Shown here: piece by piece, positions 19,519 to 31,540 of the stretch
Layout of the letters: each line of letters opens with the position of its first letter
How positions within the stretch are numbered: position 1 is the first letter of the stretch
NCBI GenBank assembly: GCA_947650285.1
Contig: CANTFL010000945.1
Coordinates: 86,231-150,230, forward strand
Source: Hyaloperonospora brassicae
Taxonomy: Eukaryota; Oomycota; Peronosporomycetes; Peronosporales; Peronosporaceae
Reading direction: 5' to 3'
Length of the DNA stretch: 64,000 nt
Made by a program: the position numbers and the translations under genes
Notes under the pieces: model-generated
What the model was told of the DNA's origin: nothing
The model's database searches: none
Seen by the model: only the letters and a program-made list of their open reading frames with translations

Positions 19519-21048
19519 TCAGGATAGGTACAAAGCCGGTAAATTCTTCAAGGATTTACTCGATGGATGCACCAGATGGTCCATCAATCGCAGAAGATTA
19601 TTGTCTTTTGCGTATGCCTTTCGTACGTCGTCAAGTAAGCTTGACGACGGAACACTGACTGAAAGTGTCGCAACAGTGTACTTATCCTCACTGTTTGGTT
19701 GTGCGTCCGGCTCGAAATCGGGCCGGCGCGAAAGTGCATCAGCGACGACATTGAGACGTCCTGGTTTATACTCCACGGAGAAGTTATACTTTGCGAAGAA
19801 AGACAGCCACCTCGCCATTCTTTGCGAGAGGTGTGGGATGTTTACGGCCGTGCGTAATGACGCATGGTCCGTATAGACTATGAACGGTCTATCTCCGAGA
19901 AGATAGACCCGGAACTTAGCCAGTGCACACTTGATGGCAAGGAGTTCCTTGCCATGCACTGGGTAATTACGCTCAGCTGCTTGCAGCTGACGCGACTGAT
20001 AACAGATGACGCGCTCCGCGCCATCTGCGTCGAACTGCATTAACGCACAGCCGATTGCAAAATCACTGGCGTCACAGACCACATGAAATGGTCTGTCCTG
20101 ATCTGCAATCGCCAAGAAGGACGATTGCATCAATCTCTGCTAGATACCTTCGAAGGAAATCTGACAGTCAGCGTTCCATGACCACTTCACAATTTTCTTG
20201 AGTGAACAAGAAAGACGCACAGCCATCTCGGCGTAGTAGCGCGAGTACTTGTGCAAGTACGCCGCTAGGCAAAGGAACTTACGAAGTCCCTTGACAACGA
20301 TTGGTACGGATCCGTCATTAATCGCCTTGATCTTTTCGGAATCAGGGCGTACGTCGTGTTAATTCGCGATGCACCCAAGAAGTGGTATTTCACTAGCCGC
20401 GAATATACAGTTCTTGTGGTTGGCATACAGCTTGTGCTTGCGGATAAGTTGAAGAACCCGACAAACATGAGTTGTATGAACCTCAACGTCCGATTTCCAG
20501 TCCATATCCCGGCTATGGACTAAGACATCGTTGAAGTAACTCGGTGCGAAGTCCCGATAGTTCTCAACAGATTGGCATTACATTTATTGAACTATTGGAG
20601 AGGCCTTAATCAGCCCCTGATGCATCACTAGTCATACCCACAGCATACCGCTAGGGGTGCTTACTGCTGTTTACGTGATGTCTCGCTCACGCATAAGGAT
20701 CTGATAGAATCCATCCATCAGACCCATGGTCGATAAGATGGTACCCTTTGACATACCATCTATGATTATGTCCTTCCTTGGTATCGGCGTCCAAGCCCGT
20801 ACCGTTGCAGCATTCAACTTGTTGAATGCGTGCACTATCTGCCATCCTCCTGTGGCCTTTCGCACACAGAGGGTCGGAGAGCTGTGAGAGGATGTTGATT
20901 CCCTCACATGTCCCGCTGCTAAGCGATCGGCAAAGAACTTGTCGATCGCTAGTACTTGTTCACGAGGTAGTGGCCACTGCTTCATGACACAGTACTTCGA
21001 GCCCGGTTTGAGCTCGATCTCGTGTCGAGTGTCTTTGTCCTTAGGCAA
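19519..21048 (-). pseudogene. Gypsy-2 reverse transcriptase and RNase H
   Basis: The RT start is at 20671-21048 (KQWPLPREQVLAIDKFF, then the region of the first catalytic Asp reads STMGLMDGFYQIL). Frameshifts break the middle, and the YxDD box at 20527-20538 reads YFND, a lost Asp. RNase H at 19519-20133 is intact in frame: VCDASDFAIG, HGKELLAIK, YTDHASL and ADALSRRPDF carry its four acidic residues. RT copies the element RNA and RNase H removes the RNA strand. The RT is inactive, RNase H may still fold. Confidence 0.85.
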
Positions 21049-21064
21049 CTCGCAAGGTACGGAT

Positions 21065-21990
21065 TCAGGGAATACGTCCTTGATATTCGATCAAATCCTT
21101 ATACAAAGGATTTGCCTGAAGCGACTCCCAGGATTGAGACGTGTATGGCTCAATCCGAGTCTTCTCATCGATGACACTTTCGCCCATCGATGAGCTGCTG
21201 AGAACCCGTTCGTTCTCAGCAAATACTGTGGCCGAACGAATATCGGCCACATACTCATCCTCCGTGACGAGTACACAGATCTGCTTGACTTTTCCACTAC
21301 GCAGATCACGCAAGAACCGTTTCGATTCTAGCGTTGGTAACTGAGTTATCTCCGATGTTAATTTCGGAGGCACAATCAGATCAAGTGTGTAAGCGCCTAC
21401 GCTTGATCCGTCATTAACCAAGACGTTCAACGTCTCGGTTTCTTCCTGGTAAATCACTTCCGCAGGGTCCAGGAGAGCTTGCTCCACAATGTAGGGATTA
21501 TCTACATTGTGTTCTTATACAGTCGTGCTAACGACCGTACCACGAGTGAGGCCGTTGCACTCACTCGTAGTAAACCCACGTGAGTGTATGCTGTCCAAGA
21601 TATTCGTCAGGTGGTTATCTGATGAACAAGCGGCAGGTATCGTAACCGATTGATACTGCCAACTCACCCTTGGCTCGTATTTCCTGAGGTAAGGCAACCT
21701 TAAGATGACGTCGAACTTGTCATCTAGGTCAAGCACGATGAAATCATCATCGTTCTGTTCGCCTTTTAACGTGTAGTGGATTCCGAATACACATTTCTTC
21801 ACAGTGATCGATGCGCCTGTCGCTAGGCGCATCGTCATCTTCGTTGTAGGGATCTCCCGCTCCACGAAGTTTCAAATTCCTGCCTCTAGCGACTGGCGAC
21901 GGACAATATTGTTCGACGCCTCACAGTCAACTAGGGCGCGAAGCGACAATTCCGTTGTCACTTATAACTTCAAGGTGATAAGAGACACCT
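21065..21990 (-). pseudogene. Gypsy-2 protease and protease-RT linker
   Basis: The protease lies at about 21515-21930. Its active-site segment, on the minus strand near 21915-21935, reads LVDCEASNN, where the Asp-Ser/Cys-Gly-Ala signature has Glu in place of Gly. The C-terminal flank (FIVLDLDDKFDVILRLPYLRKYEP) is present except that the usual LGMPWL-like turn reads LRLPYL. The linker to RT is at 21065-21487. The protease would cleave the Gag-Pol polyprotein; the Gly loss in the catalytic loop should inactivate it. Confidence 0.7.
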
Positions 21991-22094
21991 CATCACCAGG
22001 TGCATAGGCACACAGAAATTGTGTGTCGGGAGCAACCTTCTTCAGGATATTTGCAAATTCTCTTGATGTTGCTGGTCAGTTGGGCGCTCCGCCC

Positions 22095-23150
22095 CTACTG
22101 ATCCCGACCGTTTTTTGATGGTCCACCTCGCTGTCGCGACTTTGCAACAGCAACGGACCCTCGCCCTCCAGTTCTTCTTGTTGGTGGGTGAATACTGCGC
22201 TCAGCACCGCGAGGTCCTGAGCGGGGGATACTGCATTCATATGCGTAGTGCCCCAGTTTATGACAGCGATGGCATCTCACCATTCGCTTGTCACTCATAG
22301 GGCGAGGCTTCTCGCCCTCGACTTGACAGAGGTCCATTGGTTCTGGACCTCCGACTGCTAATCGTCTCTGTGAACGATGCGGGTTCAACGTAGCGTGAGA
22401 CTGTCGTACGCTATAATCTTCTTGCTCCGCTGCGAAGATTGTCTCTGAGAGCGTCTTTAGCTCTCCGCGGAACAGGTGGTCCCTGACGAGACCGTCTGAA
22501 AGCCCTTGAAGAAAGATTGCGATCAACACAAACTCACTCACAGGGTTCACTAACATGCAGCTTGCAAGATGGCGTACATGTTGAGCGTAAGCGTGAACCA
22601 TACGCTTACCCTGCTTGAGTCGCAGGAGCTCCGAAAGAGTCCTGAACTCTGCTTTGGGCGGCTCGAACGTCTCACTGAGCAGGGTCTTGAAGATCCTCAA
22701 CGACCCAAACACATTTGGGTCGTGCAACTTGAGGTTCACTTCCCAAGCTCTGGCTTCTCCTGCCAGGTTAGACTGAGTGAATGAGACTTGCATTCGCTCA
22801 TCGTCGACGCGACGAGCATCGATGGCATCGTCCAGCTCGACGAACCATCTCAACAGGGAGTCGTCCTCGACTCTGTGATACTTGGAGATCTCTAGTTTTA
22901 GAGACTCCCGTCGACGCTCCCGTGTCGAATGCGCGGAATGAGACTGTCTCAGTTCTTTGTTCCGGTGATGGTCTTGTTGTTGCAACAAGGTCACCTGCGC
23001 TCGCGACTCATCAAGTTCGTTGCAAGGACTTGCTTACGAAAGTAATCTGCTGGTCTCTGTCCCTTGTGGATAGGATGGTCCAGATAGCTTCTTCGCCAAC
23101 GGTCGAGCTCATTCGTTCGATCGCACTCCATTCGATGTCGCTCAAATGGG
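22095..23150 (-). CDS. Gypsy-2 gag with zinc knuckle, N-terminus frameshifted
   Basis: An open frame of 299 codons (22095-22994) covers capsid and nucleocapsid. The capsid includes LRWFVELDDAIDARRV, EARAWEVNLKLHDPNVFG and RTLSELLRLKQGKRMVHAYA, typical of retrotransposon gag (PF03732-like). A CCHC knuckle follows (CHRCHKLGHYAYEC) and then a basic RNA-binding tail. The likely N-terminus, a methionine near 23130, is in another frame: a one-base shift lies near 23020. This is the best-preserved protein of the element. It would form the particle around element RNA. Confidence 0.75.
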
Positions 23151-23243
23151 ACTAGCTTTCACGGGTTCCGTGAAAGATGTCGCCATCTACATCTTCCAAC
23201 ATGTTCATGTCGGGCGATGCGAGTGTGGTCCTTGGACGGACTA

Positions 23244-23256
23244 CAAAGTGCTACCA
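23244..23256 (-). promoter_or_regulatory. Gypsy-2 primer-binding site
   Basis: Two bases inside the right LTR border the minus strand reads TGGTAGCACTTTG. The TGGTA start is the usual complement of an initiator-methionine tRNA 3' end, which primes first-strand synthesis. Gypsy-3 has TGGTAGCACCTG at the same place. Confidence 0.6.
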
Positions 23257-23258
23257 GG

Positions 23259-23742
23259 TGTAACGGGGCACTGTTGACTACGTACTGGTCAACCAGTACG
23301 GAGTTTACTATCACTGACTGTAGTGATAGTCAGTGCCCAGCTAGGTGTAGAAATACACAGAGGAAGGTAGAACGACTAAGGTGAAAGACTCTGGTCGTAG
23401 AAAAAGTAAAAACTGCTAATTATATAATTAATTCCTATAACTCTTGTATCTTTGTTTGTCCTGACTTAATTATACTAATGTAACTAAATGTATGGTGACG
23501 TCTACTCACCACCCAGTGCGCGCGTCTAGCAGCGATTCGTACATTGATATAGTCACAACATCAACCAATGAGTAGGCCTTTTGGTTTTCCCAACGATTTC
23601 ACTATACTAAGTGATATTGTCAAAAGAATATTTAATGTAATATTCTATGGTACCTTTTTGTCACAATGGTATCCTTCTGTAACGAAAAAAGATAATAATT
23701 TTACGGTAAAGATTCTCGTAAATTTTTGGCCAGCCCGTTACA
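23259..23742 (-). repeat. Gypsy-2 right (5') LTR
   Basis: It is 484 bases, TGTAACGGGG to CCCGTTACA. Its last 189 bases recur at 1-191. It would hold the element promoter on the minus strand. It is more like the window-start copy than like the left LTR of the same element. Confidence 0.85.
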
Positions 23743-24482
23743 ATGGAGCTCGGTTCTCGTATTCCACTTTGGACCTGATTCTATCTACCGACACATTCAA
23801 ATGACACACATTACTAATGAGGTCGCTCTAAAGCGTGGGCAGGTCTCCAGGTATACCGTATTACTTAATGTATTTTTTTATTTTTCAAGGTGCCATGAGA
23901 AGACCATATCAGCTTTTGGTGTATATTGATTGTTTGATGCTTTCGCGACTACAAAATTTAAATCTATAATTATTTGATGATTTTTTTACCTACCCTGATG
24001 TAGTTTTGCAGTAAATTATTGCTGACATCTGCTGTATAAATTGTGTTCGTACCCTAGGTCGCATCCTTAACGTGCAACATTACCGATTAAGATTTCCACT
24101 TCGATTGCAATACGAAACTGCGTTACTTTACCTTCACATTAAGCATGTGATAGTAGTGCTTAACATGCAAGAAACAACACAATTTAATACAGATTGCTGT
24201 GCGTAGAAGCAACGACAACTTTTATATGCATGTATCTTTCTACATGACGAGTTAAAAGGTCGGTTGTCATGGTACATAACTAATTTCAAAGTAAAAAATA
24301 ACAAGATTCATCTACGCGGCTGAAAAGTAAAACGCATTAGTCCAGCTCAAACACTTCGTTTTATTTAAGCTTTTTATCCACCAGCTGTATCATTCATCGA
24401 GCACCATGTCAGCTTTAGTCAAAAAGAGAATAAACATAGAGGTATCGTACGCACCGTAATAAGAATCGCTTCACCGACGCGA

Positions 24483-24644
24483 TTATTCCGGGCAATGTTT
24501 AGAACAGCACTCGCCATCGCCTGGTTCACAATCTGGCTCTGAGTGAAAAAGAGTACACTCGTCATAGCACGAGAACTCTTGAGCGAAAGCCGACAGGGCT
24601 GCAATGGTAGCGGTTGCGATTATAAGCCAGGCCTTGCAGTTCAT
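24483..24644 (-). CDS. PcF/SCR-like small secreted cysteine-rich protein, copy 2
   Basis: This gene encodes 53 residues with the same signal peptide as copy 1, identical at the nucleotide level over residues 1-22. The six cysteines are at the same positions. It differs from copy 1 at residues 23 (Asp to Glu), 24 (Pro to Phe), 29 (Lys to Glu) and 33 (Leu to Phe), all around the first two cysteines. I count six nucleotide differences in the whole coding sequence, none in a codon that keeps its amino acid. The gene is intact and its promoter motif is retained, so both copies may be expressed. Secretion and a role as a plant-acting toxin or effector are inferred from family resemblance. Confidence 0.75.
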   Translation of the reverse strand: MNCKAWLIIATATIAALSAFAQEFSCYDECTLFHSEPDCEPGDGECCSKHCPE

Positions 24645-24685
24645 TTTGAGTATAGTGGACCTGGTCGAAGCGTTCTTGGTTCGGT

Positions 24686-24699
24686 AGATTGTAGAATGA
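24686..24699 (-). promoter_or_regulatory. Oomycete initiator (Inr) of PcF-like copy 2
   Basis: The minus strand reads TCATTCTACAATCT, one base different from copy 1, 42 nt upstream of the ATG. The conserved upstream block of copy 1 is also present, at about 24850-24887. Confidence 0.65.
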
Positions 24700-25767
24700 C
24701 GAACGTGTGGCTGCGAGGAATACAATACGGCGCCGCGCGCGTGGTGGAGGCCAAATGACGCAGCAGGGATATCCATCCAATCAATGGAATGAAGAAGGTA
24801 ACATGGACGAACTATGTACATTTGTGGGCAGAAAAAAATCAGGATTAGTAGGTTGTGACCAGCTGAAACTGCAAGCGTCCATTGGGCCATCTCTCATCTA
24901 TATCCATCGTTCAGATCCAATAGAGTCGCACGCTTTGTTGAGTCAAGCGATAGGATGGGGCCTAAATATTTGAAATTTTCATTGAAGGCTGAATGCAGCT
25001 TCGTGTAAACACAACACTTGCATCAAGAAACAAGTTCAAGGCTCAATGTCTGCAATCAGTTGTTTGTGCGAGCTTATATTCAGCTACGCCGCGAACGTTG
25101 TCGCTACGGCAACGCCAGCCATCGACCGATAAAGAAGCCTGCCACCACCAGCGATCTAAATGGGAAAGCGTTGGAGCTGTAGAAATCCACGACTTACTCA
25201 GGGTAGACTCTACAAGACAGGGAACAAACCGGAAATAAACTAAAATTTTAAACCTACACATGTACCCAGCTCGCCACTATCAATCCGAATAGGCGACCTT
25301 GACATTCTTCTGGAGACGTTTCTTCATCTGCATTCCACAGCCACTCAAGAGCGAATCCGTCGATCGTCCGAATCAATGACAAACATGTCAGCACGATGAA
25401 AGAACCGCACCGTTTGGGAGGGTGTGACATTGTGTCGCCTCTCTTGCGGTCATATCCACTGCGAGGTGGCGGGTGAGCAAAAACGAAAGACGATAATCAG
25501 TTGCACGTCTTTCGTCCATTGGCTGAGCACCAGACCGCTCCTTGCGGCATGCAGCGTTTTTGCCTATGGGTTGCGCGTGAGAAACGGGTTTGACCGTAAT
25601 CGGCGGATACTAATCGCTGCATGGATGTGGTCTTTTCGAGCCCATGCAATCTTTCTTAGCATCAAGTGCGGTGTGCAGCGAACAATAACCATATGATGTT
25701 TGGACCTAACGCACACTCGCTCCTATGTCAAAGCCGAAACGATTAAGCAGCGTCGGCACTGTGCCAA

Positions 25768-26907
25768 GTGCGGCCAGACCCAGTGATAGGTCACATGAAA
25801 CCGACAAGGACACGGTCACGTCTCTTCTCTAGAATCAACAAGACCCCAGGCAAGTCGCACCCCTTTCTGCACGGTAACAGTTGCATGGCAAATATTTCTT
25901 TTGCCGAATCAGCGTACGAGGCGGTAGCTCGGATCTTGCCAAGCGTCAGGATGAGGTGCAGGACGCTCGTCTATGCGCAAAATAAGAGTCCCGACCCTTC
26001 GTGCGACAGCTGGCCACGTCGTGGCTACTTCCCACCGCGGCCATCGTCCCAACGTTTGCATGTCACAAGTGTCAGATGCAGCCGCAAAGTACCTGCTCGT
26101 GACATGTCAAGCTCTGCCTGTCGCGCACCGGCAGCTTTGATTCCCTGTGCGTCGATAGCTCGCACGGCCTCATCGTCGGCCCTCTTGTGGGACTATAGCA
26201 GAAGAGAGGACCTTCCGGCCCACGTGCTCATGGTAGGCAACCCCTGGACTCTGGATCACTAAGGCAGCACGATGACAATACAGCAGTTTGCATGATCAGG
26301 CCCACCACTACTGAAGAGCGACAACAGCAACGTAGCGGAGTCAAGATGTGCTCCTCTCTCCGCTGTCGGTCCAAGTATAGATCAACAAGCCAACATGAAG
26401 TGCCGAGGACTTGTGATGATGCTAAACGCGCCGGGCCCTGGATCTAGCGGCATACTACAAGTTTGGCGGAGGTGCTTCACCGCCACTAACGGCACCTGGT
26501 CGACATCTACGCCTGTGATGCACGCGGCCAGGCTCCGGACCTGTGGAATGCAGCGAAGCCCAATCTCCAAAAGGATTGCTCCTGACGGGGTGAGCGGATA
26601 CACCCCCGTCGGAAGCGACGCGAAGGTACAAGGAGCACGTCTGCTGTTGAGCCAACGCATACTGTCTGTGACGGCCCTAGATCCATCACGTACGTCACTA
26701 AGTCTCGTTTTAGCGCCGGAAAGTAAAAGAGAAAATGGCGCTGCTTACTACGCTTTGGATACCGCAAACATTCTACGCTGCGAACGAGGCTTTGGAAACA
26801 GCAGACATTCTACAGCAGACGTTTTGCAACCATTAAAGATTGAATACATTTTCCGTGCCTTTCTTTGTAGTCTCGTCTTGCTGTACCTGTTCGCCTGTCA
26901 CGACTGA
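25768..26907 (+). other. Second copy of the two unrecognised open frames
   Basis: This is the same pair as 4439-5578: 25768-26262 and 26395-26907. The second frame is identical in protein sequence between copies and the first differs at five residues. There is no domain, signal peptide or promoter evidence. It is listed to complete the duplicated block. Confidence 0.2.
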
Positions 26908-27268
26908 CAGCCGGGTCGTTCAAGGTGCTGAAAACCTCGTGCGGCGCATCCTGTCAGTCGTGCGCATTTTCGTGGCTCCAATAATTGTGCCTGTGATGTT
27001 CATCAGTGCTATATCTATAACAAATGTGCGAGTCGTGCGTGCTCAGGAATCGAATACGTTCAACTTCACAGAAGTCAGATGCGCGATCGGCATCTGACGA
27101 CCTGACATCAGGGTCTATAGCAGCTCGGGAGTGGAGTGTGCATACTCAAAGACTCACATCGAGACGAACGAACAAACTGTAGAGCTCGCCTTTTGCCTTC
27201 TGATGAAATCGATAAATAAACTATTTCCACGACTTATGTGTTCATCGGCGTATGTCTGCTGCGGCTAT

Positions 27269-27471
27269 AGTTGCTGTTAAAGATCAACCTCATCACCGCA
27301 CTTAATTGATACACTAATGTCCTAATAATACCTCGCGCAAGATCTCGGATTAAATGGTTGACACACGTCGGCCTCCAACAACTGATATGTTATATGATGT
27401 CAGCTTAATGGGACTACATCCCTTGTGTAACTTACACTTGTGTAGACCACGCAGTTGTGTAACCCCGTTAC
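27269..27471 (-). repeat. Gypsy-3 left (3') LTR remnant and polypurine tract
   Basis: It is identical to 5940-6142 and ends GTAACCCCGTTAC, followed by the pyrimidine run GCCCTCCCCCACC (27472-27484), the polypurine tract of the minus strand. It aligns with the right LTR only over its last 200 bases. Confidence 0.65.
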
Positions 27472-27539
27472 GCCCTCCCCCACCAGTCTGACGTTTCCAC
27501 AAAACGTCAATCGAATTTTTTCTTCGAAGAGGTCGGTGT

Positions 27540-28870
27540 GTGCTTTTAACCTTGCAATATACTTTAAGCACTAAACAACATAGCATCGCCACCCCACGAG
27601 TCGTCGCCCCTTTTCTTAACCTCAATCTCGATGAGAAGGTGAACTATGGTAGCGATACCAGTGTTTATAATGATGCAGGGACATTGTCCAACCCATTTGT
27701 ACCTATGGCAAAGCCTCATACGGCAGCCAATCCCTATGCCGAGCGTGGCGAAGGCAACGTGCCTGTCGCGCAGCATCTAACACCCGTTTTGGGTGATGCC
27801 ATCATCACAAACCACTTGATGACCAACACCAGCAGTTTATTTATTAAGAAAAGAGCGCTCAGAGCCATGCGCAGCTTGCTGCGACCCTTGAGAGTCACCG
27901 AAAATATGTGTGTACCTTACCCTAATGTGGAATAACGTATACGCCGAATCGGAGTCCGATCATTGGAAACGTGGGACATTTGTACTGAGGCCACATCTAC
28001 TGAATGGGTTGCGAGCCGACACGCACTTCGCGAGAAGCACCTGGAGCCTTTTTTGACAACCCAGGGTCAATACAAATTATAATTGACACGCAAGTACAAG
28101 GCAAACCGGTTCCACCGATTATGGGTATACCCATCCTCCTCTTCGCAGGCGAATCTCAGGAGAAAGAAGAAAATGCTTTTTTTCGCCACGTGTATCGAAA
28201 ACGATGCCTCAGCAGCGTAGTAGCTCTAAGAGCAAGTGTCGATGGGGCAGGCTTTTGTCTAGAACGAAAGTTTCGGTATGACTACGCCAAGCTTAAGGCC
28301 AGAGGCCAGTTGCGGACTTGCACCCAATATGCCCCGGCTGTGACGGCTGATGTGAGTGTTGGTCAAGCGGTGCCCAACTACCCACCTGCTTCCAGCACTA
28401 TTGGTGCGAAACGTTCTTGGTCGCAGGATGGTCCTTGCCGCGATGTTCAAAAACATTTACGGCGTATTTTCAATCCTGCCGAGGGGATGTCTCATACTTC
28501 CATGAGTTTCCGACTCCGGGTACCCTCGCCACTTCACCAGATACTGGTAATAGCCACGACGACGACGTCGATGAAGGATTTTTCCCACATGAACCTGGTG
28601 GTTCCCTTGCTCATCGAGCAGCGTCGGTGGTGGTTGGGGTACCGAAGGAGGAGCATGAGAAGGTGCGCCTGAAGCTGAGTGGTCTCCAATAGACATTGGG
28701 TAAGACACAGAATGAACTCGGCGCGATACAAGTCCGTTTTTAAGCATTGGAGTTGGAGTTAGCCCGTGTGGATGGTCAGCTATAACTCCTGGTTCGGATG
28801 CAGCAGCCGACGGCAAGGCCCTATTTCCAGGCGCAAGCGCCTCCGAGTTCACATGGGACGGGTCCCGATA
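27540..28870 (+). pseudogene. Plus-strand (antisense) ORF remnants of Gypsy-3
   Basis: Open frames at 27540-27935, 28004-28672 and 28417-28692 lie opposite to pol between the left LTR and integrase. The third continues past TAG 28690 with three more stops into residues such as LGKTQNELGAIQ and LELELARVDGQL, then QPTARPYFQAQAPPSS. It aligns with the open frame 7334-7639 of Gypsy-1, including the coiled-coil-like spacing. Here the opposite strand holds an uninterrupted pol end (28457-28897), so this antisense copy is the more damaged one. Coding status is uncertain. Confidence 0.35.
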
Positions 28871-29995
28871 CGGCTTAAGCAAGCCAACGTAGAACACTGG
28901 GCGCGTGCGCAGTTTGCGCGGAAGGTTGAGCGTGTACGCCAGCCCTTCTTAGCGATGACCGTGAACGGCACAATGAAGCGCGGACGCAACTTTGTCTTGA
29001 AGACAGCAGAGACTACATTTGTAGGTAGGTTTTTAGCATTGAGTAGAACTTGGTCTCCGACCTCATAAAGTTCAATACATCTTCTGCCTTTATCATCAGC
29101 TTGATCTTTTTGTCTATCTTGGCTATAAGCCAGTGCATCACGCACATGTCGTACGTAATACATTCAATCGCGTTGCAAGAAACTTACTTACATGTTTGTG
29201 AACAGTAGCATGATTGATATCAGCAAGCCGATCGGCAACTCCTACCCCACCCATCCCTGAACCACGCAGTGGAAGCGTTAACGGAACGCGAGGGTGTGTG
29301 AGACCGTTCACGTAAAATGGGGTAAAGCCTGTAGAGGCGTGAACAGCGTTATTCAACGCAAACTCAACAACAGAAAGCATCGAACTCCAACGATTTGGTG
29401 TATTAGCGCAAACACTGCGTAATATATCACCGATAACGTGATTGACTCGCTCGGTTTGACCATCGGTCTGGGGGTGATCTGACGTCAACATGTCCAAATG
29501 TGTGCCGAGCACCTTGAAGATGAAGTTTCAAAACTTTATAGTGAAGCGAGGGTCTCGGTCAGAATTAATTGCCACAGGATAACTTTGTTGTCGAAACACT
29601 CGATCGATAAACAGCATAGCTATACCTTCACCATCAATGGTATCTGGCACAGCCGCCAAGTGATCCATCTTGCTCAAACGGTCAACAAAGACCACAAACC
29701 CGTATTGCCTTGCATATCTTTCGGCAGACCGAACATGAAATCCATGCTGATGGACTCCCAGCACCCAGAGGGTATAGGAAGACTAGAAAGCGGCGCAGCC
29801 GCATGAGCTGAGGGTTTCACCCGTTGACACGTTTCGCACGTACGCACGTATGTGCTTACCCATTTGTAAAGTTTGGGCTACCAATAATATTGGCCCACAG
29901 AGCTGTATGTCTTCTTTAGACCGAGATGACCACTCACCACGTATCATGCGCCTCATAGAGGATGCGGTACTATAATTACTCATCATGAGGGACAA
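28457..29995 (-). pseudogene. Gypsy-3 integrase with chromodomain
   Basis: The pieces are: zinc-finger end (29783-29995), first catalytic Asp in SMDFMFGLPKD with a one-base shift just after it (near 29700-29735), second Asp in NSDRDPRF (near 29550), and Glu in TDGQTERVNHV (29138-29512). The FYVNGLTHPRVP segment and an SH3-like part follow. The chromodomain is at 28457-28650 (VHVGKILHRRRRRGYYQYL, VKWRGYPE). All three catalytic acids survive but frameshifts split the protein at least three times. Confidence 0.85.
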
Positions 29996-30690
29996 CGATA
30001 CGGGTGGTATTCTCCATATCTATGCTATAGCACGACAGGCCTCGATCGATGTAATATCGATGTAGCCGCGCACGTAAACGTGCCGAAAATGTAATGTCTA
30101 AGTCGCTAAACTCCTCGCTCCCCAAATCACGTAGCAAAGCTACACAATGTTCATCTTTGGCATATGCCGAACGAATGAGGTCTGTGACCGATGATGACAG
30201 AGTCGTAACATGAGCAAGCTCATAGTCAGGCCTACGTGACAACGCATCAGTTAAAGCATTCTGCTTGCCCGGCTTGTACTTCACCTCGAAGTTGTATTCA
30301 GCAAAGAATTGGAGCTAACGGGCCATTCGCTACGAGAGATGTGGCGACTGGGTCGCAGTGCGTAATGACGCATGATCTGTATAGATCACAAAAGTCTTAG
30401 AGCCAAGTAGATGAACTCTGAATTCGACTGAAGCATACTTTATCGCAAGTATCTCTTTGTCATGAACTGGATAGTTCTTCTAAGCTGCTTTTAGCTGTCG
30501 GGACTCACCCGCAATGACGCGTTCCCGTCCATTATCATCTGTTTGTAAGAGAGCACTGCCGATGGCAAAATCAGATGCGTCACAGAAGACACTGAAAGGC
30601 CGATCAGGATCGGGCAAAGCCAAGATTGGCACATGAAGAAGACTCTCTGTAACCGCCGTAAAGGCTTCATGCTCGGTGTTAGTACATCAC
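29976..30690 (-). pseudogene. Gypsy-3 RNase H
   Basis: The pieces read FCDASDFAIGSALLQ, NYPVHDKEILAIKYA, YTDHASLRTATQSPHLS and TDALSRRPDYE, with single stop codons after QLKAA and twice near RMAR. The four acidic residues are present. The end (29976-30284) is open and passes into the integrase zinc finger. It would degrade the RNA strand of the RNA-DNA hybrid. Confidence 0.8.
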
Positions 30691-31540
30691 CACTCCGTAT
30701 CCTTTTCAAGGAGATTGGATAATTGCCGAGCCATGTCTGCATAGTTTGCACTATACTTGTGTAAGTAATTGGCGAGACCAAGCCACTTACGTAGATCCTT
30801 TTGGTTCTTATAAACCGACCAATCGACTATGGCTTTTATCTTAGTAGGATTCGCTCTAAGACCACGCTTCCCAATGAAGCATTCTAAAATGGAATCTCTT
30901 CTGCACCAAAGATGCACTTAGAGGCGTTGGCATACAACTTGTTTGTGCGTATGCACTCGAGCACTGCTGGTAAATGGTCGATGTGATTATCCACATCAGA
31001 CCGGCCGTTCATAGCACTACTATGGACAAAGATGTCATCAAAGTAGGTCTGTGCATAACCTCGGTGAGGCCGAAACAGTTGCGTCACAAGACGATTGAAC
31101 TTAGCTGGCGCGTTTGACAAGCCCTGTGGCATAACTAGCCACTCCCAGAGCATACCGCTCGGGGTAATAACCGCTGTTAGCGGAATATCTTTCTCATGCA
31201 TGAGTAATTGGTAAAAATCATCGACTAAATCAAGTGCACTGTACATCGTACATCCCACCATATTGTTCTGAAGAACATACTTCCTAAGGATTGGTGTCTG
31301 AGCCGGGATCGTGGCAGCATTAAGCTTATTGTAAGCATGAACAATGCGCCACTTCCCATTAGGCTTTCGGACACAAAATCTGGGCATGGAATGAGAAGAT
31401 TTGCTCTCACGAACCATCCCCGCTGCGTGCTTTGCACGAAAGAAGTCGTCTATGACGTCACACTGCTCCTTTGGTAAAGGCCACTGCCGAGTTAAGCAGT
31501 ATTTAGTTCGAGGTACTGGGTAAATTTTTATGACGCACAC
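30687..31540 (-). pseudogene. Gypsy-3 reverse transcriptase
   Basis: An open frame of 218 codons (30884-31540) covers fingers and palm: RQWPLPKEQCDVIDDFFRAK, MPRFCVRKPNGKWRIVHAYN, ALDLVDDFYQ with the first catalytic Asp, MPQGLSNAPAKFNR, and an intact YFDD box at 31034-31045. The thumb and connection part follows in another frame (30687-30917, ECFIGKRGLRANPTKIKAIV). It is the only Gypsy RT of the window with an intact YxDD, but a frameshift separates palm from thumb. Confidence 0.85.

Larger units (their letters stand above)
15979..23742 (-). mobile_element. Gypsy-2: chromodomain Ty3/Gypsy element with antisense ORF
   Basis: This is a full-length 7.76-kb element on the minus strand: right LTR, primer site, gag with zinc knuckle, protease, RT, RNase H, integrase, chromodomain, then about 1 kb holding a plus-strand ORF, polypurine tract and left LTR. 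Coding parts are long but carry nonsense codons, frameshifts and two active-site losses. The two LTRs are only roughly 70 percent alike and no target duplication is evident (CGAAA versus ATGGA), so the element is either old or a recombinant between two insertions. Confidence 0.85.
23554..28524. repeat. Segmental duplication, copy 2
   Basis: This is the partner of 1-7195 without the satellite insertion. It carries the LTR end, the second PcF-like gene, the duplicated spacer and the left end of Gypsy-3. Its right limit lies inside the Gypsy element, where identity with copy 1 stops abruptly. Confidence 0.9.
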
